From: Alphaproteobacteria bacterium | GTDB taxonomy: Bacteria > Pseudomonadota > Alphaproteobacteria > GCA-016699305 | DNA length: 64,000 nucleotides | Reading direction: 5' to 3' | Assembly: GCA_016699305.1 (NCBI GenBank) | Contig: CP064970.1 | Span: forward strand, 1-64,000 | Part shown: in pieces, positions 33,053 to 42,834 of the stretch | Layout: each line of letters opens with the position of its first letter | Position numbering within the stretch: the first letter of the stretch is position 1 | The notes under the pieces: model-generated | What the model was told of the DNA's origin: nothing | Seen by the model: the letters and a program-made list of their open reading frames with translations, nothing else | Databases searched by the model: none | Position numbers and translations under genes: made by a program

Positions 33053-34288
33053 ATGAAAGAAGCATGGCCCGATCCCAAGAATTGGCTGGGTCACCCCGCC
33101 ATGCAAGAGGCCCTGCCTTTGATTGTGGCGCTGGAATTGCTGGGAGAGCAGGCGCGATTCGTGGGTGGATGCGTGCGGGACGCCATTTTGGGACGACCTA
33201 TTCGGGATGTCGATTTGGCGACCACGGCCCAACCCGCATGGGTGATGAATGTATTAAAGGAGCGCGGCTATCGCGTGGTTCCCACGGGTTTGCAGCATGG
33301 CACGGTCAGCGTGGTCTTGTCCGGCGGAACGGTAGAGATCACCACCTTGCGCCATGACGTGGAGACCGACGGTCGCCATGCCAAAGTGGCCTTCACGACC
33401 GACTGGGAGGCCGATGCTGCGCGGCGCGATTTGACCATCAACTCCATGTCGTTGGACCGTGACGGAAGACTGCATGATCCTTTCTGTGGTTTGCAGGACC
33501 TGCATGATGGCAAGGTGTGTTTTGTGGGCGATCCGCGCGGACGCATCACGGAAGACGTGCTGCGCATTTTGCGTTTCTTCCGCTTCCATGCCTGGTACGG
33601 CAAGGGCGATGCGGACGCGGAATCCGTTCTTGCCTGCGCCGAGTTGGCGCATTTGATTCCTCGGCTCTCCGCCGAGCGCATCACAAAGGAATGGCTGACT
33701 TTATTGGCCGCGCCGGACCCGTTGCCGTGTTGTCGGTTGATGCATGAGCGGGGCGTGTTGGCGCACTTCCTGCCCGAGATCGTGTCTTGCGACAGGCTCG
33801 CCGCCTTGATCCAGGTGTCGCGTGGCTATGACATTCAATGTCTTTCCTTGCTCCGCATGGCGGCATTGGTGCCGCCTGCATGCGATGTGCGGGTTTTGGC
33901 GCTGCGGATGAAATTCTCAGGGGCACAGACGCGCTATCTGGTCTCCGTTTGCCAAGATACGGCCCCGGCGCATGCCGATATGTCATGGCCCGATTTGCAT
34001 CGATGCATCGACAGGCAAGGACGCGCGGCGACTCAAGGTCAGATGTTGTTGGCGGCAGCGGACGGCAAGGGCAGAGAAAAACTCAGCGCGGCAATGGATG
34101 AAGTCGCGGTCTGGGAAACCCCACCACGCCCCTATGATGGTCTTGACGCGCAAAGACTGGGCCTGACGCAGGGACAAGAATTAGGCAAAGTGATTCAAGA
34201 GATGGACGTCTGGTGGCAAGGCCAGGATTTTCAACCCGATCGCGCCGCATGTCTGGAGCATATGGAGCAGATCATCAAGGCTCGTTAG
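33053..34288 (+). CDS. cca: CCA tRNA nucleotidyltransferase / poly(A) polymerase family
   Basis: This protein of 411 residues is a class II nucleotidyltransferase: FVGGCVRDAILGRPIRDVDLATTA carries the metal-binding D-x-D. VEITTLRHDVETDGRHA and DAARRDLTINSMSLD follow, then the ITEDVLRILRFFRFHAWYG element. Alphaproteobacterial members of this family act as CCA-adding enzymes, repairing tRNA 3' ends. It ends in a 4-base overlap with the LOG gene on the opposite strand. The distinction from PcnB is by lineage, not by a decisive residue. Confidence 0.88.
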   Translation: MKEAWPDPKNWLGHPAMQEALPLIVALELLGEQARFVGGCVRDAILGRPIRDVDLATTAQPAWVMNVLKERGYRVVPTGLQHGTVSVVLSGGTVEITTLRHDVETDGRHAKVAFTTDWEADAARRDLTINSMSLDRDGRLHDPFCGLQDLHDGKVCFVGDPRGRITEDVLRILRFFRFHAWYGKGDADAESVLACAELAHLIPRLSAERITKEWLTLLAAPDPLPCCRLMHERGVLAHFLPEIVSCDRLAALIQVSRGYDIQCLSLLRMAALVPPACDVRVLALRMKFSGAQTRYLVSVCQDTAPAHADMSWPDLHRCIDRQGRAATQGQMLLAAADGKGREKLSAAMDEVAVWETPPRPYDGLDAQRLGLTQGQELGKVIQEMDVWWQGQDFQPDRAACLEHMEQIIKAR

Positions 34289-34908
34289 GTTCTTTCCTTC
34301 AATTTTGCTAGGAATTCGTCGCGCGCGCGGCCATTCCATTTGGCCATTCTCGGATCCATCACATGGGGCTGCGGTTTTGTGATGGACTGGAACACTTCTT
34401 CCAACGTGTCGGCTACGCTGTACAATTCTTTGTGGGTCGAATGCGCGAAACCGCATGTGATGACGTGATCGAACACCCCGAATAGGGGATCCCAATAACC
34501 GTTCACATTCCAAAAGACGATGGGCTTGTTGTGCAACAAAACCTGGCGCGCGGTCAGAACTTCCAAGATTTCGTCCATGGTACCAAAGCCGCCGGGCAGG
34601 GCGACGAAGGCATCGGCGCGTTGCATCATCTGGCTCTTGCGCGCCTGTAATCCGGACACGGCGTGAATCTCTCTTAAATGCGGGTGCACCGGCTCGCTAT
34701 CACGAATTTCAAGCGGAACATACCCAACCACATGTCCGCCTGCGGCCAAAGCCGCATCGGCCATGATGCCCATCAGGCCGATGGCCGCGCCGCCATAGAC
34801 CAGTTCGAATTGCCTCAAGGCCAATGCGCGCCCCATATCGGCGGCGGCTTGGCGGATTTGAGGGATATGGCCGTCACAAGAGGAGGCATACACACAGACC
34901 GAGCGCAT
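34285..34908 (-). CDS. LOG family protein (cytokinin-activating/TIGR00730 lysine-decarboxylase-like)
   Basis: This protein of 207 residues has the PGGFGTMDEILE motif (near residue 102) and the LVYGGAAIGLMG nucleotide-binding segment. It releases the ribose-phosphate from nucleotide 5'-monophosphates in characterised LOG proteins. The start is uncertain: ATG 34908 has a very close GGAGGAGGA; ATG 34920 or 34926 is an alternative. Its stop overlaps the cca stop by 4 bases, so the two genes converge. It is downstream of the Hydin-type secreted protein gene on the same strand. Confidence 0.85.
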   Translation of the reverse strand: MRSVCVYASSCDGHIPQIRQAAADMGRALALRQFELVYGGAAIGLMGIMADAALAAGGHVVGYVPLEIRDSEPVHPHLREIHAVSGLQARKSQMMQRADAFVALPGGFGTMDEILEVLTARQVLLHNKPIVFWNVNGYWDPLFGVFDHVITCGFAHSTHKELYSVADTLEEVFQSITKPQPHVMDPRMAKWNGRARDEFLAKLKERT

Positions 34909-34936
34909 TCCTCCTCCCATATTCATGTGCTTGTGG

Positions 34937-36223
34937 CTACTTTTTGCTGCTCTTGGTGACGGTGTTGGATGACGAGGTCGAAGAGGACGACTGGTCGGAT
35001 GGATATGACTTGGATGATTCTCCACCTTTGCCGACGGCGCTTCTTAGGAACAACTCCAGATTCTTACCATTGGTCATCACGAGCGCCTTATCCTTGCCGA
35101 CATCGGTCACTCGATAGTTGCGCCCATCCAGATTGAATTCGCCGCCGCGTCCAACGACCTGGACTTGACCTTGAGGGGTACGAATAATCGCCTGCTGGCT
35201 GATGATACCAATCAGTTCTATGTCGGCGGGCGGCAGATCTATATGGCTTGATGATATGGCTGGAATATGGTCAGCGACCTCGCTGACGGTAGAGATAGGC
35301 ATGGATAGTGGTCCGGCAGTCCCGCTCTTGGAAGGCAAGGTGAGTGAGGTGTCGTCTCTGCCACTGCTTTTGTCTCGGTCGCTTCCGGATGAGCTGCTTC
35401 TGTCGTCGCTTGCTCCTGCAGACTTGCCACGCACAGGCATCACAACGAAAGAAGGCTGGCCTGTGTGCTGAATGATAAGGTCTGTCGACACATTGCCGCG
35501 GTTGCTGGGTTGCCAAACAAGGGTGATGGGGCAGGATTGCCCCGACTTCAATTCTTGCTTGACCTTGCAACCGCTTTCCAAGCGAGCCAAATCATGGTCC
35601 GATGCGACAAGGTCGATGCTTTCGATTACCAAGGGATCCTGCCCCCCATTGATCATCAAGGCCGTGCGCACGGCCTTGCCGATGTTAACTTCGACATCGC
35701 CAAAATCAATGGGGGAAATCGAAACGGAGCTGGGCGCTAAGCCGGGTATATCTGACGCCTTGCTGCTGAGCGTATTGCCCAGAACCTCACCGCGCGCGAA
35801 ACGCGAAGGACCCGTGTGGTGCATCAGCACTTCGGCCGTCCACGGACCGCCATTGGTGGGTATGATCTCAAGAACCATCACGCAGCGGCCGTCTGGTGGC
35901 AATGAGCCGTTCTTGGTGCAATCGTCGCTGATGATCGTCGCTTTGATGTTGCCGTCTTTGTGCAGATCGACGCTTTTGATTTCGACCTTCTCGGTTCCCG
36001 AATTCACGAAGAACAAAGATGCGTTACGAGCTACGCCCAGATTGGTCTCTCCGATATCAACTTGGGTCGGCTCGGCGCGCACGGGCAGAGATTGCGGGTC
36101 AAAGTTACCCTTGTTGCGCGGGGCTACGAACGCAGCATCACGCTCTTTGGCCGGTACAGCCTGTGCCGTGGTCATGAAGATCAGTCCAGATAGACCCAGA
36201 ACAATAAGGTAGCTAAGGTTCAT
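34937..36223 (-). CDS. Secreted Hydin-type (choice-of-anchor D) protein with PilP/GspC-like C-terminus
   Basis: This protein of 428 residues has a signal peptide (NLSYLIVLGLSGLIFMTTAQA). Two ~95-residue Ig-like 'choice-of-anchor D' repeats follow: VDIGETNLGVARNASLFFVN and ISPIDFGDVEVNIGKAVRTA mark their starts (about 45 and 155), each with a Cys pair. A Ser/Asp-rich linker follows. The C-terminal module (about 330-395, IELIGIISQQAIIRTP, GRNYRVTDVGKDKALV) resembles PilP/GspC homology regions that dock a secretin, and the tail is Ser-rich. It is translationally coupled (ATGA) to the secretin gene upstream. The likely role is a periplasmic or outer-membrane partner of that secretin. The start at 36223 follows AGGAGA. 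Confidence 0.7.
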   Translation of the reverse strand: MNLSYLIVLGLSGLIFMTTAQAVPAKERDAAFVAPRNKGNFDPQSLPVRAEPTQVDIGETNLGVARNASLFFVNSGTEKVEIKSVDLHKDGNIKATIISDDCTKNGSLPPDGRCVMVLEIIPTNGGPWTAEVLMHHTGPSRFARGEVLGNTLSSKASDIPGLAPSSVSISPIDFGDVEVNIGKAVRTALMINGGQDPLVIESIDLVASDHDLARLESGCKVKQELKSGQSCPITLVWQPSNRGNVSTDLIIQHTGQPSFVVMPVRGKSAGASDDRSSSSGSDRDKSSGRDDTSLTLPSKSGTAGPLSMPISTVSEVADHIPAISSSHIDLPPADIELIGIISQQAIIRTPQGQVQVVGRGGEFNLDGRNYRVTDVGKDKALVMTNGKNLELFLRSAVGKGGESSKSYPSDQSSSSTSSSNTVTKSSKK

Positions 36224-37812
36224 AGGGATCTCCTGGCCGCAGCGGATTCGATACGGCTCCAAGAGCTGGCAAACCCATCTTGAAGCTTTTGCCCGGAAAC
36301 CAGGCTTTGCGTGGAATGCGGTGAGGATGCGGCCACGGGCTTGATCTCCTGTGCCACCGGGCTGACCTCTTCGAGTTTAGGCTGCTCGTCGGAGAAGAAC
36401 ACCACCGAAGGCCGCACCAGGATGACCATTTCATTGTTCTGAATGATGTTGTTGGCATGAAAGGGCAAGACGCCCAGGACCGGGGCCATCAACCCGTCCC
36501 GGCCCGACTCATCGCGCGAGGACGTTATGCCGGCCAGAACCAGATTGTCGCCGGGACGGACGCGCAATACCGTGCTAATTTTTCGATCGGATGTCTCAGG
36601 CAATTGCAACGTGGTTTCGCCGTTTCTGATTTCTCGCAAAGCCACAAGATTGGTCAGGTTAAGATTAAGGCTGGCGAAGACAACGCCGCCTTCATAGGAG
36701 CCATTGGCTTTGATTGTCAGGCCGGTTTCCACCTTATCCGTTTGTACGGTGTTTTGACCGACATTTGAGCCGCTGGATCCCGAGACGGAGTTAGTAACCA
36801 ACTGACCGACTTGTGAGACGTAGTGACGTGTGCCCCCAATCTTGAATTCGGCGGACGAGCCGGAAACGAAGGTCATCTGAGGGTTGCTGATGGTCTGCAC
36901 GGTGCCTTGCGTGCCCAGGAACTGGGCCAGGAATTCGGCACTGAACTTGCCCCCAAAGACCGCGCCGAAATTGACGCCACTTTGGACCTTGCTGAGTGCT
37001 GAACTGGCAGACAAGGCCACTGTATCGTCCCCAAAGGTTTGGAATGCCTTGATCTTCAGGTTGTCCCAGTTGATGCCGCGTTGACGGCTGTCATCTAGCA
37101 CCACTTCCCATACATAAAGCTGCAGCACCACCAGTGGGCGACCCTGACGCAGCTCGGTTAGATATTCTTTCACGCGCTGCTGCTGTTCGGAATCGGCGGT
37201 GTAGATCAAATAGCCTCCTGCACTGTCCACCTTGACTTCTTTATCGGTCAGACTGCCGATGGCATCGGCAATGGTGTTGCTCACCGCATTGCCCGATGAT
37301 TCGGGGTTTACGGCTACGGGCGGCAACTCGATAATGAAAGTCTCGCGGTCTTTGATTTCCAATGTTCCTTGTCGATAGCTGCAATAGACTTTGGCGGCTT
37401 GGCATATCTTGTCCACGACATGAGGCAGGTTGCCCGATAGGTTGAAGATGGTGACGGTGCGATCATTGAATTCACCCGAAGGCCAGGACAGCGAAACGTC
37501 GGTTCCGGCTAAGACAGCCTGCAGGGCTGCAGCGATGGGAACGGAATTTAGGTTGGTGGAACCGATCACAGCCGTTGCTGGCAGACGATCCGCACGATCC
37601 ATCATGCGTTCGCGTAGCGCTTTGCCGATCTGCAAGGTAACAACGGGAGGATTATCAGCTCCGCGCACATTTTGTTCCTTCGTGGGCACGACGGCAGCTT
37701 CCGGTTTGCGGAACTTCGACTCGTAGGTCTGCGTGGGTTCTGTACCGGTGCATGAAATCAGAACCAGCATCAGGCTCATTAATGCCAAAATATGTGGTTT
37801 GAGTAAGTACAC
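36220..37812 (-). CDS. Type IVB pilus-like secretin (PilN/BfpB-type lipoprotein)
   Basis: This protein of about 530 residues starts at GTG 37812, where AAAAGGAG lies 6 bases upstream; upstream ATGs lack such a site. The lipoprotein signal ends LMLVLISC (lipid Cys about residue 21). STN-like and N-domains follow, and the secretin core is recognisable: LQLYVWEVVLDDSRQRGINW, the gate/septum text, then LRVRPGDNLVLAGITSSRD and the final EMVILVRPSVV. The C-terminus has an S-domain-like tail. Secretins form the outer-membrane gate for pili or secreted proteins. The closest family is the R64 PilN/BfpB group. No ATPase or inner-membrane platform gene is adjacent, so the rest of the machine lies elsewhere. 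Confidence 0.85.
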   Translation of the reverse strand: MYLLKPHILALMSLMLVLISCTGTEPTQTYESKFRKPEAAVVPTKEQNVRGADNPPVVTLQIGKALRERMMDRADRLPATAVIGSTNLNSVPIAAALQAVLAGTDVSLSWPSGEFNDRTVTIFNLSGNLPHVVDKICQAAKVYCSYRQGTLEIKDRETFIIELPPVAVNPESSGNAVSNTIADAIGSLTDKEVKVDSAGGYLIYTADSEQQQRVKEYLTELRQGRPLVVLQLYVWEVVLDDSRQRGINWDNLKIKAFQTFGDDTVALSASSALSKVQSGVNFGAVFGGKFSAEFLAQFLGTQGTVQTISNPQMTFVSGSSAEFKIGGTRHYVSQVGQLVTNSVSGSSGSNVGQNTVQTDKVETGLTIKANGSYEGGVVFASLNLNLTNLVALREIRNGETTLQLPETSDRKISTVLRVRPGDNLVLAGITSSRDESGRDGLMAPVLGVLPFHANNIIQNNEMVILVRPSVVFFSDEQPKLEEVSPVAQEIKPVAASSPHSTQSLVSGQKLQDGFASSWSRIESAAARRSL

Positions 37813-38049
37813 GCCCGTCTCCTTTTGGCCTGAGTGAACACGGCCTAGGATCATGCTTTCACAGATTTGCATTGAGATTTGGTTAATTTTCGAAGACTAT
37901 TCCATATGTGCTAGCAATGCTATATTGCAGTAAAATAACAGAAATCATACTTAATCTTGGGCTGGCTGCATGGTGTCGGCATTGAAACGTCTTAGGTTCA
38001 TCTTATATCTTTGATCGTAGGCTTGTCTCAAACAGAAAGGAGGCGGGCT

Positions 38050-39756
38050 ATGCGGGGGCGTCGTTGGGCTTTACTGGACGCGGCGGGGGCTGTGGTCTTT
38101 GGCGTGGTGGTCTCCTCTATGGCTATCGCGGGTGTTTCTTTCGCTCTTCCTGTATCAGCGGATACTGCCGTTCCCATGGCTCAATCGGAGAGTGCTGTGT
38201 TGGAACAGCAAGTGCGCGAAGGGTTGCCTTCTCAGTGGTCCGATCTGTTACGGCACGAGATCACGTCTTTCTATCAAAAACGCAATTTTGCTCCGGCATG
38301 GTTGAAGCAGAACAATGCAGCGGAAATGCTTGTCATGCGTCAATTAGCAGCCTCGGTACGCGAGGCTGTTTATGCCCAAGGCATGCGTGTGGGGCCGTAT
38401 AATTTTGAGAATTTGCACACGCTAGCGGGGGATATAAAAGATGTCCGTCATCTGGCGGGGGCCGATGTCATGCTGACGGCTTTGGTCCTGCGCTATGCGC
38501 TTGAGGCGCGCGTTGGACAGATTAACCCTCGTCGTCTGCACAACAACGAATGGAGCGTGGATCCACCTGCCTATCCGGCCGCAGAGCGTTTGGCCGAGGC
38601 AGTGGATAAAGGGACGTTGTCTACTTTCTTATCCGAGGCTGCGCCAGCGAACCCCTCTTACATGGCCTTGCAGCATATGTTGGGGAGCTATCGTCAGTTT
38701 GCGCTACAGGGAGGGTGGGGTGTGGTAGCCGAAGGAGGCACACTCAAAAAGGATGGCCACGATCCTCGTGTCGCCCAGTTGCGCGCGCGTTTGGTGGCCG
38801 GTGGCGATTTGGTGCCGCCGCCGCCCATCGCGGTGTCTGAGAACACGGAGGCTCTCAAGGTTAAACCAGAAGAGATATTTGATGACACGGTTGAAGCGGC
38901 CGTTCGTCGTTTTCAAGTACGCCATGGGTTACCTGTGAGTGGACAGGTGGATAAATTTACCTTGGCGGCGCTGAATGTGCCCGTAGGTGATCGTATCGCT
39001 CAGATACAAGCGAATATGGAACGCTGGCGTTGGCAACCACGCGATCTGGGAATGCGGTATGTCGCCATCAATGCGGCATCCGCCACCTTACAATTGGTAG
39101 AAGAGGGCAAAGTAAGCTTGGAGTTGCCGGTGATCGTGGGCCGCCGCCATTCTCCTACGCCTTTTGTGACATCGGCCATCGACACGATTGTCATCAACCC
39201 TCCTTGGAATGTACCTCCTGCCATTGCGCGCAAGGAAATTCTGCCTAAACTAAGCCAGGACGAGGGTTATCTGGAACGCCACGGCTATGTCTGGCGTGAA
39301 AATGGCGGGTTGCAACAACGGCCAGGGGCTGGGAACAGTCTGGGCCGGGTGAAGTTTGATTTTGTCAGCCCATTCGGAGTGTATCTGCATGGAACCCCTG
39401 GGCGTAACTTATTCGCCCGCGCTGCGCGGACGCTGAGTCATGGGTGCGTGCGTTTGCGTGATCCGGAAGAATTGGCGGCCATCTTGCTAGGCGGAGAGCA
39501 GGAGGAAACGCAGGCCCATATCGACGAATTGATTGAGGCCGGAAGCACCAAACGCCTCTCACTTGATGTTAAAGTGCCGATCCATATTCAGTACTGGACG
39601 GCCCTTGTGGATGCTCAGGGCGCTTTGCATGTCCTGCCAGATGTGTATGGTCGGGACTCCAAACTGAATAAGGCTCTCAACGCCCTAGATCCTCCGGTCC
39701 CGTCTCAGCCGACCGATACCAAGGTCAGTCAGTTGCTGCCGGTACAAACCCCATAA
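38050..39756 (+). CDS. L,D-transpeptidase (YcbB-type) with peptidoglycan-binding domain
   Basis: This protein of 568 residues has an N-terminal signal/anchor (AAGAVVFGVVVSSMAIAG). A peptidoglycan-binding-type segment follows (DDTVEAAVRRFQVRHGLPVSGQVDKFTLAALNVP, about 275-310). The YkuD catalytic domain has HGTPGRNLFARAARTLSHGCVRLRD with catalytic Cys466 and His464. The NPPWNVPPAIARKEILPKL segment is typical of the YcbB branch. It cross-links peptidoglycan by 3-3 bonds in the periplasm. The start at 38050 follows AAAGGAGG; an in-frame start at 38011 is less likely. Confidence 0.92.
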   Translation: MRGRRWALLDAAGAVVFGVVVSSMAIAGVSFALPVSADTAVPMAQSESAVLEQQVREGLPSQWSDLLRHEITSFYQKRNFAPAWLKQNNAAEMLVMRQLAASVREAVYAQGMRVGPYNFENLHTLAGDIKDVRHLAGADVMLTALVLRYALEARVGQINPRRLHNNEWSVDPPAYPAAERLAEAVDKGTLSTFLSEAAPANPSYMALQHMLGSYRQFALQGGWGVVAEGGTLKKDGHDPRVAQLRARLVAGGDLVPPPPIAVSENTEALKVKPEEIFDDTVEAAVRRFQVRHGLPVSGQVDKFTLAALNVPVGDRIAQIQANMERWRWQPRDLGMRYVAINAASATLQLVEEGKVSLELPVIVGRRHSPTPFVTSAIDTIVINPPWNVPPAIARKEILPKLSQDEGYLERHGYVWRENGGLQQRPGAGNSLGRVKFDFVSPFGVYLHGTPGRNLFARAARTLSHGCVRLRDPEELAAILLGGEQEETQAHIDELIEAGSTKRLSLDVKVPIHIQYWTALVDAQGALHVLPDVYGRDSKLNKALNALDPPVPSQPTDTKVSQLLPVQTP

Positions 39757-39878
39757 TCTGATTCAGAGACATTGCGATATGGGATGAAAATAAAAAATAT
39801 CGAGTAGAGCCACTAGAGGCCCTTATAATTGTTATGTTACCGTCATGAATTGCCTGGTTGTGGGAGCCTCGTAGAGAT

Positions 39879-41357
39879 ATGGACACGGAACTTTTTAGCA
39901 CCGACAGGCGCCGTCCTATATCATGGGCTGTTGTGCATAGAAAGCGTGACCCTTGCACACATTTTCTAGTTTTTGAACAAACTGATGGTGTTATTGGAAT
40001 CAGCTCAGCATTGCGCTCATCTCTAAGCGATCTCATGACCATCGGTATTGCAGCAACGGCTTCAGGGTCGCTTTATTCGCTTCAAGGTATCCCTACCCCC
40101 GAAATTGTCAGGCTACTTTCGCCAGAGAGGATGGCCGGATGCGCCGTCAGCAATTTCTCTCCAGATTTGCCACCAAAGGTACCTTGCGGCGTTTTAACAG
40201 ATTACAACATTCATCGTTTGGAAGATGGAAGCCTGGCCGTTAAGGGACAGCCTTTTTATCCTGGAATGGATGACGAGCAGCTTCCTTTATATGAACGCAT
40301 TGATTCTCCTGCTAATCCCAGTCAGATGTGGGTGAAGACCCAAAAGGGGTTGGTGTTTCTACTGGGAATGCAGGCATGGGATCGTGGGCAGGATAGTAAA
40401 GATTATGGCCATTATGTGGATGCAGTCCTAAGCGTATTGAACCAAAATAAGCATGAAGTTTTACCCACGGAAGAGGATGTCAAATACACATACTGGGTTC
40501 GATCATTTGCACATGCCTTTCACAATAGGGATGATCTGGATGCTTCGGCCTCATCGGCTTTGAATATGTCCTGGTTTCAGCACGTCGCCGAGGCCATCCC
40601 GGGCAATAAGTCGCTTCATAAAGCCTTCTTTGATGATGTGGCAACGTTCGCGCGTGCGGCCTTGCAAAATGGCACGACGACCCATTGCATGAATATCGGC
40701 GGTCGCCAGCGCGCGGTGCGTTTTAAGCTTTACCTCAGTCTGAACTGCGATGATCCCTTGGATTATCTAGCCAAGAATAGCCAGTGCGTGTCGTCTTTAT
40801 TGGAAAATCTGTGCAAGACGGATCCGGCTTTGAATTGGGAATGTAATATTTCCGGGAAAGCACCTCCCAAGCGCGGGGTCGATGATATTGTGATCCATTT
40901 CGATGATCCATCTTATGCGGCGCAGATCATCCGTAGTGTTCAAGGCAGTGGTCTACCAATCAGGAATCGTGAAGCCATGAATCGCGATTGGCTGGGTGTG
41001 GATGAACATGTCGAAGGGGGCCAGCCTCAGAGCCATATGGAACTATTGGCGGCCCGAATGATGCAGATTCTTTCCAAGCGCCAACATATGCTGATGTTCT
41101 TACGTCATCATGACAGGCCGCAAGAATTCACCCGCCAGGTTTTGGGTAGCGTGGTGGCTTTGAGCGTCAATCGTCAGCAAGCGTTTATACGCCAGGCCTT
41201 TGGCCCTCAGCATTATGACAGTCTGGTCAGTGACCCGCTGTTGTTGCCAAGGCTTCCTACACCCCCATATGATCCGAATGCAACCGTGGTACAGTCTAGT
41301 CGTGGCGGGTTAAAGGCGGCTATCACGCGTCTAAGCCAAGCATATCGTTTCGGATAA
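39879..41357 (+). CDS. Uncharacterised protein
   Basis: This protein of 492 residues has no signal peptide or membrane segment. The N-terminal region begins DTELFSTDRRRPISWAVVHRK and includes GVIGISSALRSSLSD. Several short Asp/Asn- and His-rich stretches occur, including YGHYVDAVL and HAFHNRDDLDASA, without a recognised catalytic motif. The gene is more AT-rich than secY and lies alone between the transpeptidase and secY, on the same strand as both. I do not recognise a family. The start at 39879 (MDTELF) is preferred over the in-frame ATG at 39858. Confidence 0.7.
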   Translation: MDTELFSTDRRRPISWAVVHRKRDPCTHFLVFEQTDGVIGISSALRSSLSDLMTIGIAATASGSLYSLQGIPTPEIVRLLSPERMAGCAVSNFSPDLPPKVPCGVLTDYNIHRLEDGSLAVKGQPFYPGMDDEQLPLYERIDSPANPSQMWVKTQKGLVFLLGMQAWDRGQDSKDYGHYVDAVLSVLNQNKHEVLPTEEDVKYTYWVRSFAHAFHNRDDLDASASSALNMSWFQHVAEAIPGNKSLHKAFFDDVATFARAALQNGTTTHCMNIGGRQRAVRFKLYLSLNCDDPLDYLAKNSQCVSSLLENLCKTDPALNWECNISGKAPPKRGVDDIVIHFDDPSYAAQIIRSVQGSGLPIRNREAMNRDWLGVDEHVEGGQPQSHMELLAARMMQILSKRQHMLMFLRHHDRPQEFTRQVLGSVVALSVNRQQAFIRQAFGPQHYDSLVSDPLLLPRLPTPPYDPNATVVQSSRGGLKAAITRLSQAYRFG

Positions 41358-41456
41358 ATCGTCTGGCGATCTGCCCACGTCAATCCGCTTTCAGGAGGCG
41401 GCTTGATCTGCTATCAATACCCGTCTTGAATTCCTTCATCTGTTGTGGGGCGCGTG

Positions 41457-42809
41457 ATGGCTTCTCCTGCCGAGCAGTTGGCTGCGGCCAATATCTGGGG
41501 CGTGTTTTCTAAGGCGACGGAGCTGAAAAGGCGTCTGTGGTTCACCTTGGGCGCATTGGTCATCTATCGCCTTGGCACTTATATCCCCACGCCGGGTATT
41601 GATCCGAATGTGTTGTCGCAGATATTCGCCCAGCACCGTGGCGGCATCTTGGGCATGTTCGACATGTTCTCGGGCGGTGCCTTGGGGCGCATGACCATCT
41701 TTGCCTTGAACATCATGCCTTACATCTCGGCATCCATCATCATCCAGCTTTTGACGGCGGTGATGCCCACGCTGGAAACCTTGAAGAAGGAAGGCGAGTC
41801 GGGCCGCAAGAAACTGAACCAATACACGCGCTATCTGACCGTCGTTCTGGCCGTGGTGCAGGCCTATGGCATCGCTGTGGGGCTTGAGGGAATGAATGCG
41901 GCTGGCGTGTCGGTGGTCATGGATCCTGGCTTCTTCTTCCGGTTAACCACGGTCATCACGCTGACGGGCGGTACGGTGTTTCTGATGTGGCTGGGTGAGC
42001 AGATTACGGCGCGCGGCATTGGCAACGGCATTTCGCTGATCATCTTTTCGGGCATTGTCGCGAATCTGCCTTTGGCCTTTGCCAATCTGTTGGAATTGGG
42101 ACGCACGGGGGCAGTATCGGGACTGTATATCGTCTTTATGCTGTTGTTGGTGGTGGCTGTGGTGGCGTTCGTGGTGTTCATGGAACGCGCGCAGCGCCGA
42201 ATCTTGGTGCAATATCCCAAACGCCAAGTCGGTATGCGCATGTTCGGCGGCGACTCGTCGCATCTGCCGCTCAAGCTGAACACGGCGGGTGTCATTCCCC
42301 CGATCTTCGCCAGCTCGCTTTTGCTGCTGCCGTTGACTTTGGTCGGTTTCTCTAGCCAGGGGGGAGATCAAGGGCCGGGATGGGCGCAATGGTTCATGAC
42401 CTATTTCGGCCATGGCAAGCCTATGTTCATGATGGCTTATGCTTTCTTGATCGTGTTCTTCTCGTTCTTCTACACGGCGATCGTGTTTAACCCCGAGGAG
42501 ACGGCCGAGAATCTGCGCAAGAATGGCGGTTTTGTTCCTGGCATCCGTCCGGGCAAGAACACCATGGACTACTTCGACTATGTTCTGACCCGTCTGACGG
42601 TTCTGGGCGCGGCCTATCTGACCGCGGTGTGTCTGTTGCCTGAGATATTGACGGCGCAAAATACGCTGCCTTTCTATTTCGGCGGCACCAGTCTGTTGAT
42701 CGTCGTATCGGTGACCATGGACACCGTGGCGCAGATCCACGCACATCTACTGGCGCACCAATATGAAGGCTTGCTGAAAAAGGCCAAGCTGCGCGGCAAC
42801 AAGAACTAG
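41457..42809 (+). CDS. secY: Preprotein translocase subunit SecY
   Basis: This protein of 450 residues has ten membrane helices. Diagnostic segments are TYIPTPGIDPNV (plug/first loop), LGIM-type text GILGMFDMFSGGALGRM, IMPYISASIIIQLL, and KRQVGMRMFGGDSSHLPLKLN (the cytosolic loop that contacts the ribosome and SecA). It forms the SecYEG channel. An in-frame GTG at 41445 is an alternative start. The usual upstream ribosomal proteins (rplO, rpmD) are absent; adk follows, as in many bacteria, but rpsM and rpsK do not. Confidence 0.97.
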   Translation: MASPAEQLAAANIWGVFSKATELKRRLWFTLGALVIYRLGTYIPTPGIDPNVLSQIFAQHRGGILGMFDMFSGGALGRMTIFALNIMPYISASIIIQLLTAVMPTLETLKKEGESGRKKLNQYTRYLTVVLAVVQAYGIAVGLEGMNAAGVSVVMDPGFFFRLTTVITLTGGTVFLMWLGEQITARGIGNGISLIIFSGIVANLPLAFANLLELGRTGAVSGLYIVFMLLLVVAVVAFVVFMERAQRRILVQYPKRQVGMRMFGGDSSHLPLKLNTAGVIPPIFASSLLLLPLTLVGFSSQGGDQGPGWAQWFMTYFGHGKPMFMMAYAFLIVFFSFFYTAIVFNPEETAENLRKNGGFVPGIRPGKNTMDYFDYVLTRLTVLGAAYLTAVCLLPEILTAQNTLPFYFGGTSLLIVVSVTMDTVAQIHAHLLAHQYEGLLKKAKLRGNKN

Positions 42810-42834
42810 GGTCTAGGTCGTGTCGGTGGGCGTG

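Noticed and set aside
41445..41457. GTG start for secY
   Set aside because: ATG 41457 gives the usual N-terminus and no clear ribosome-binding site favours the GTG; kept as an alternative only.
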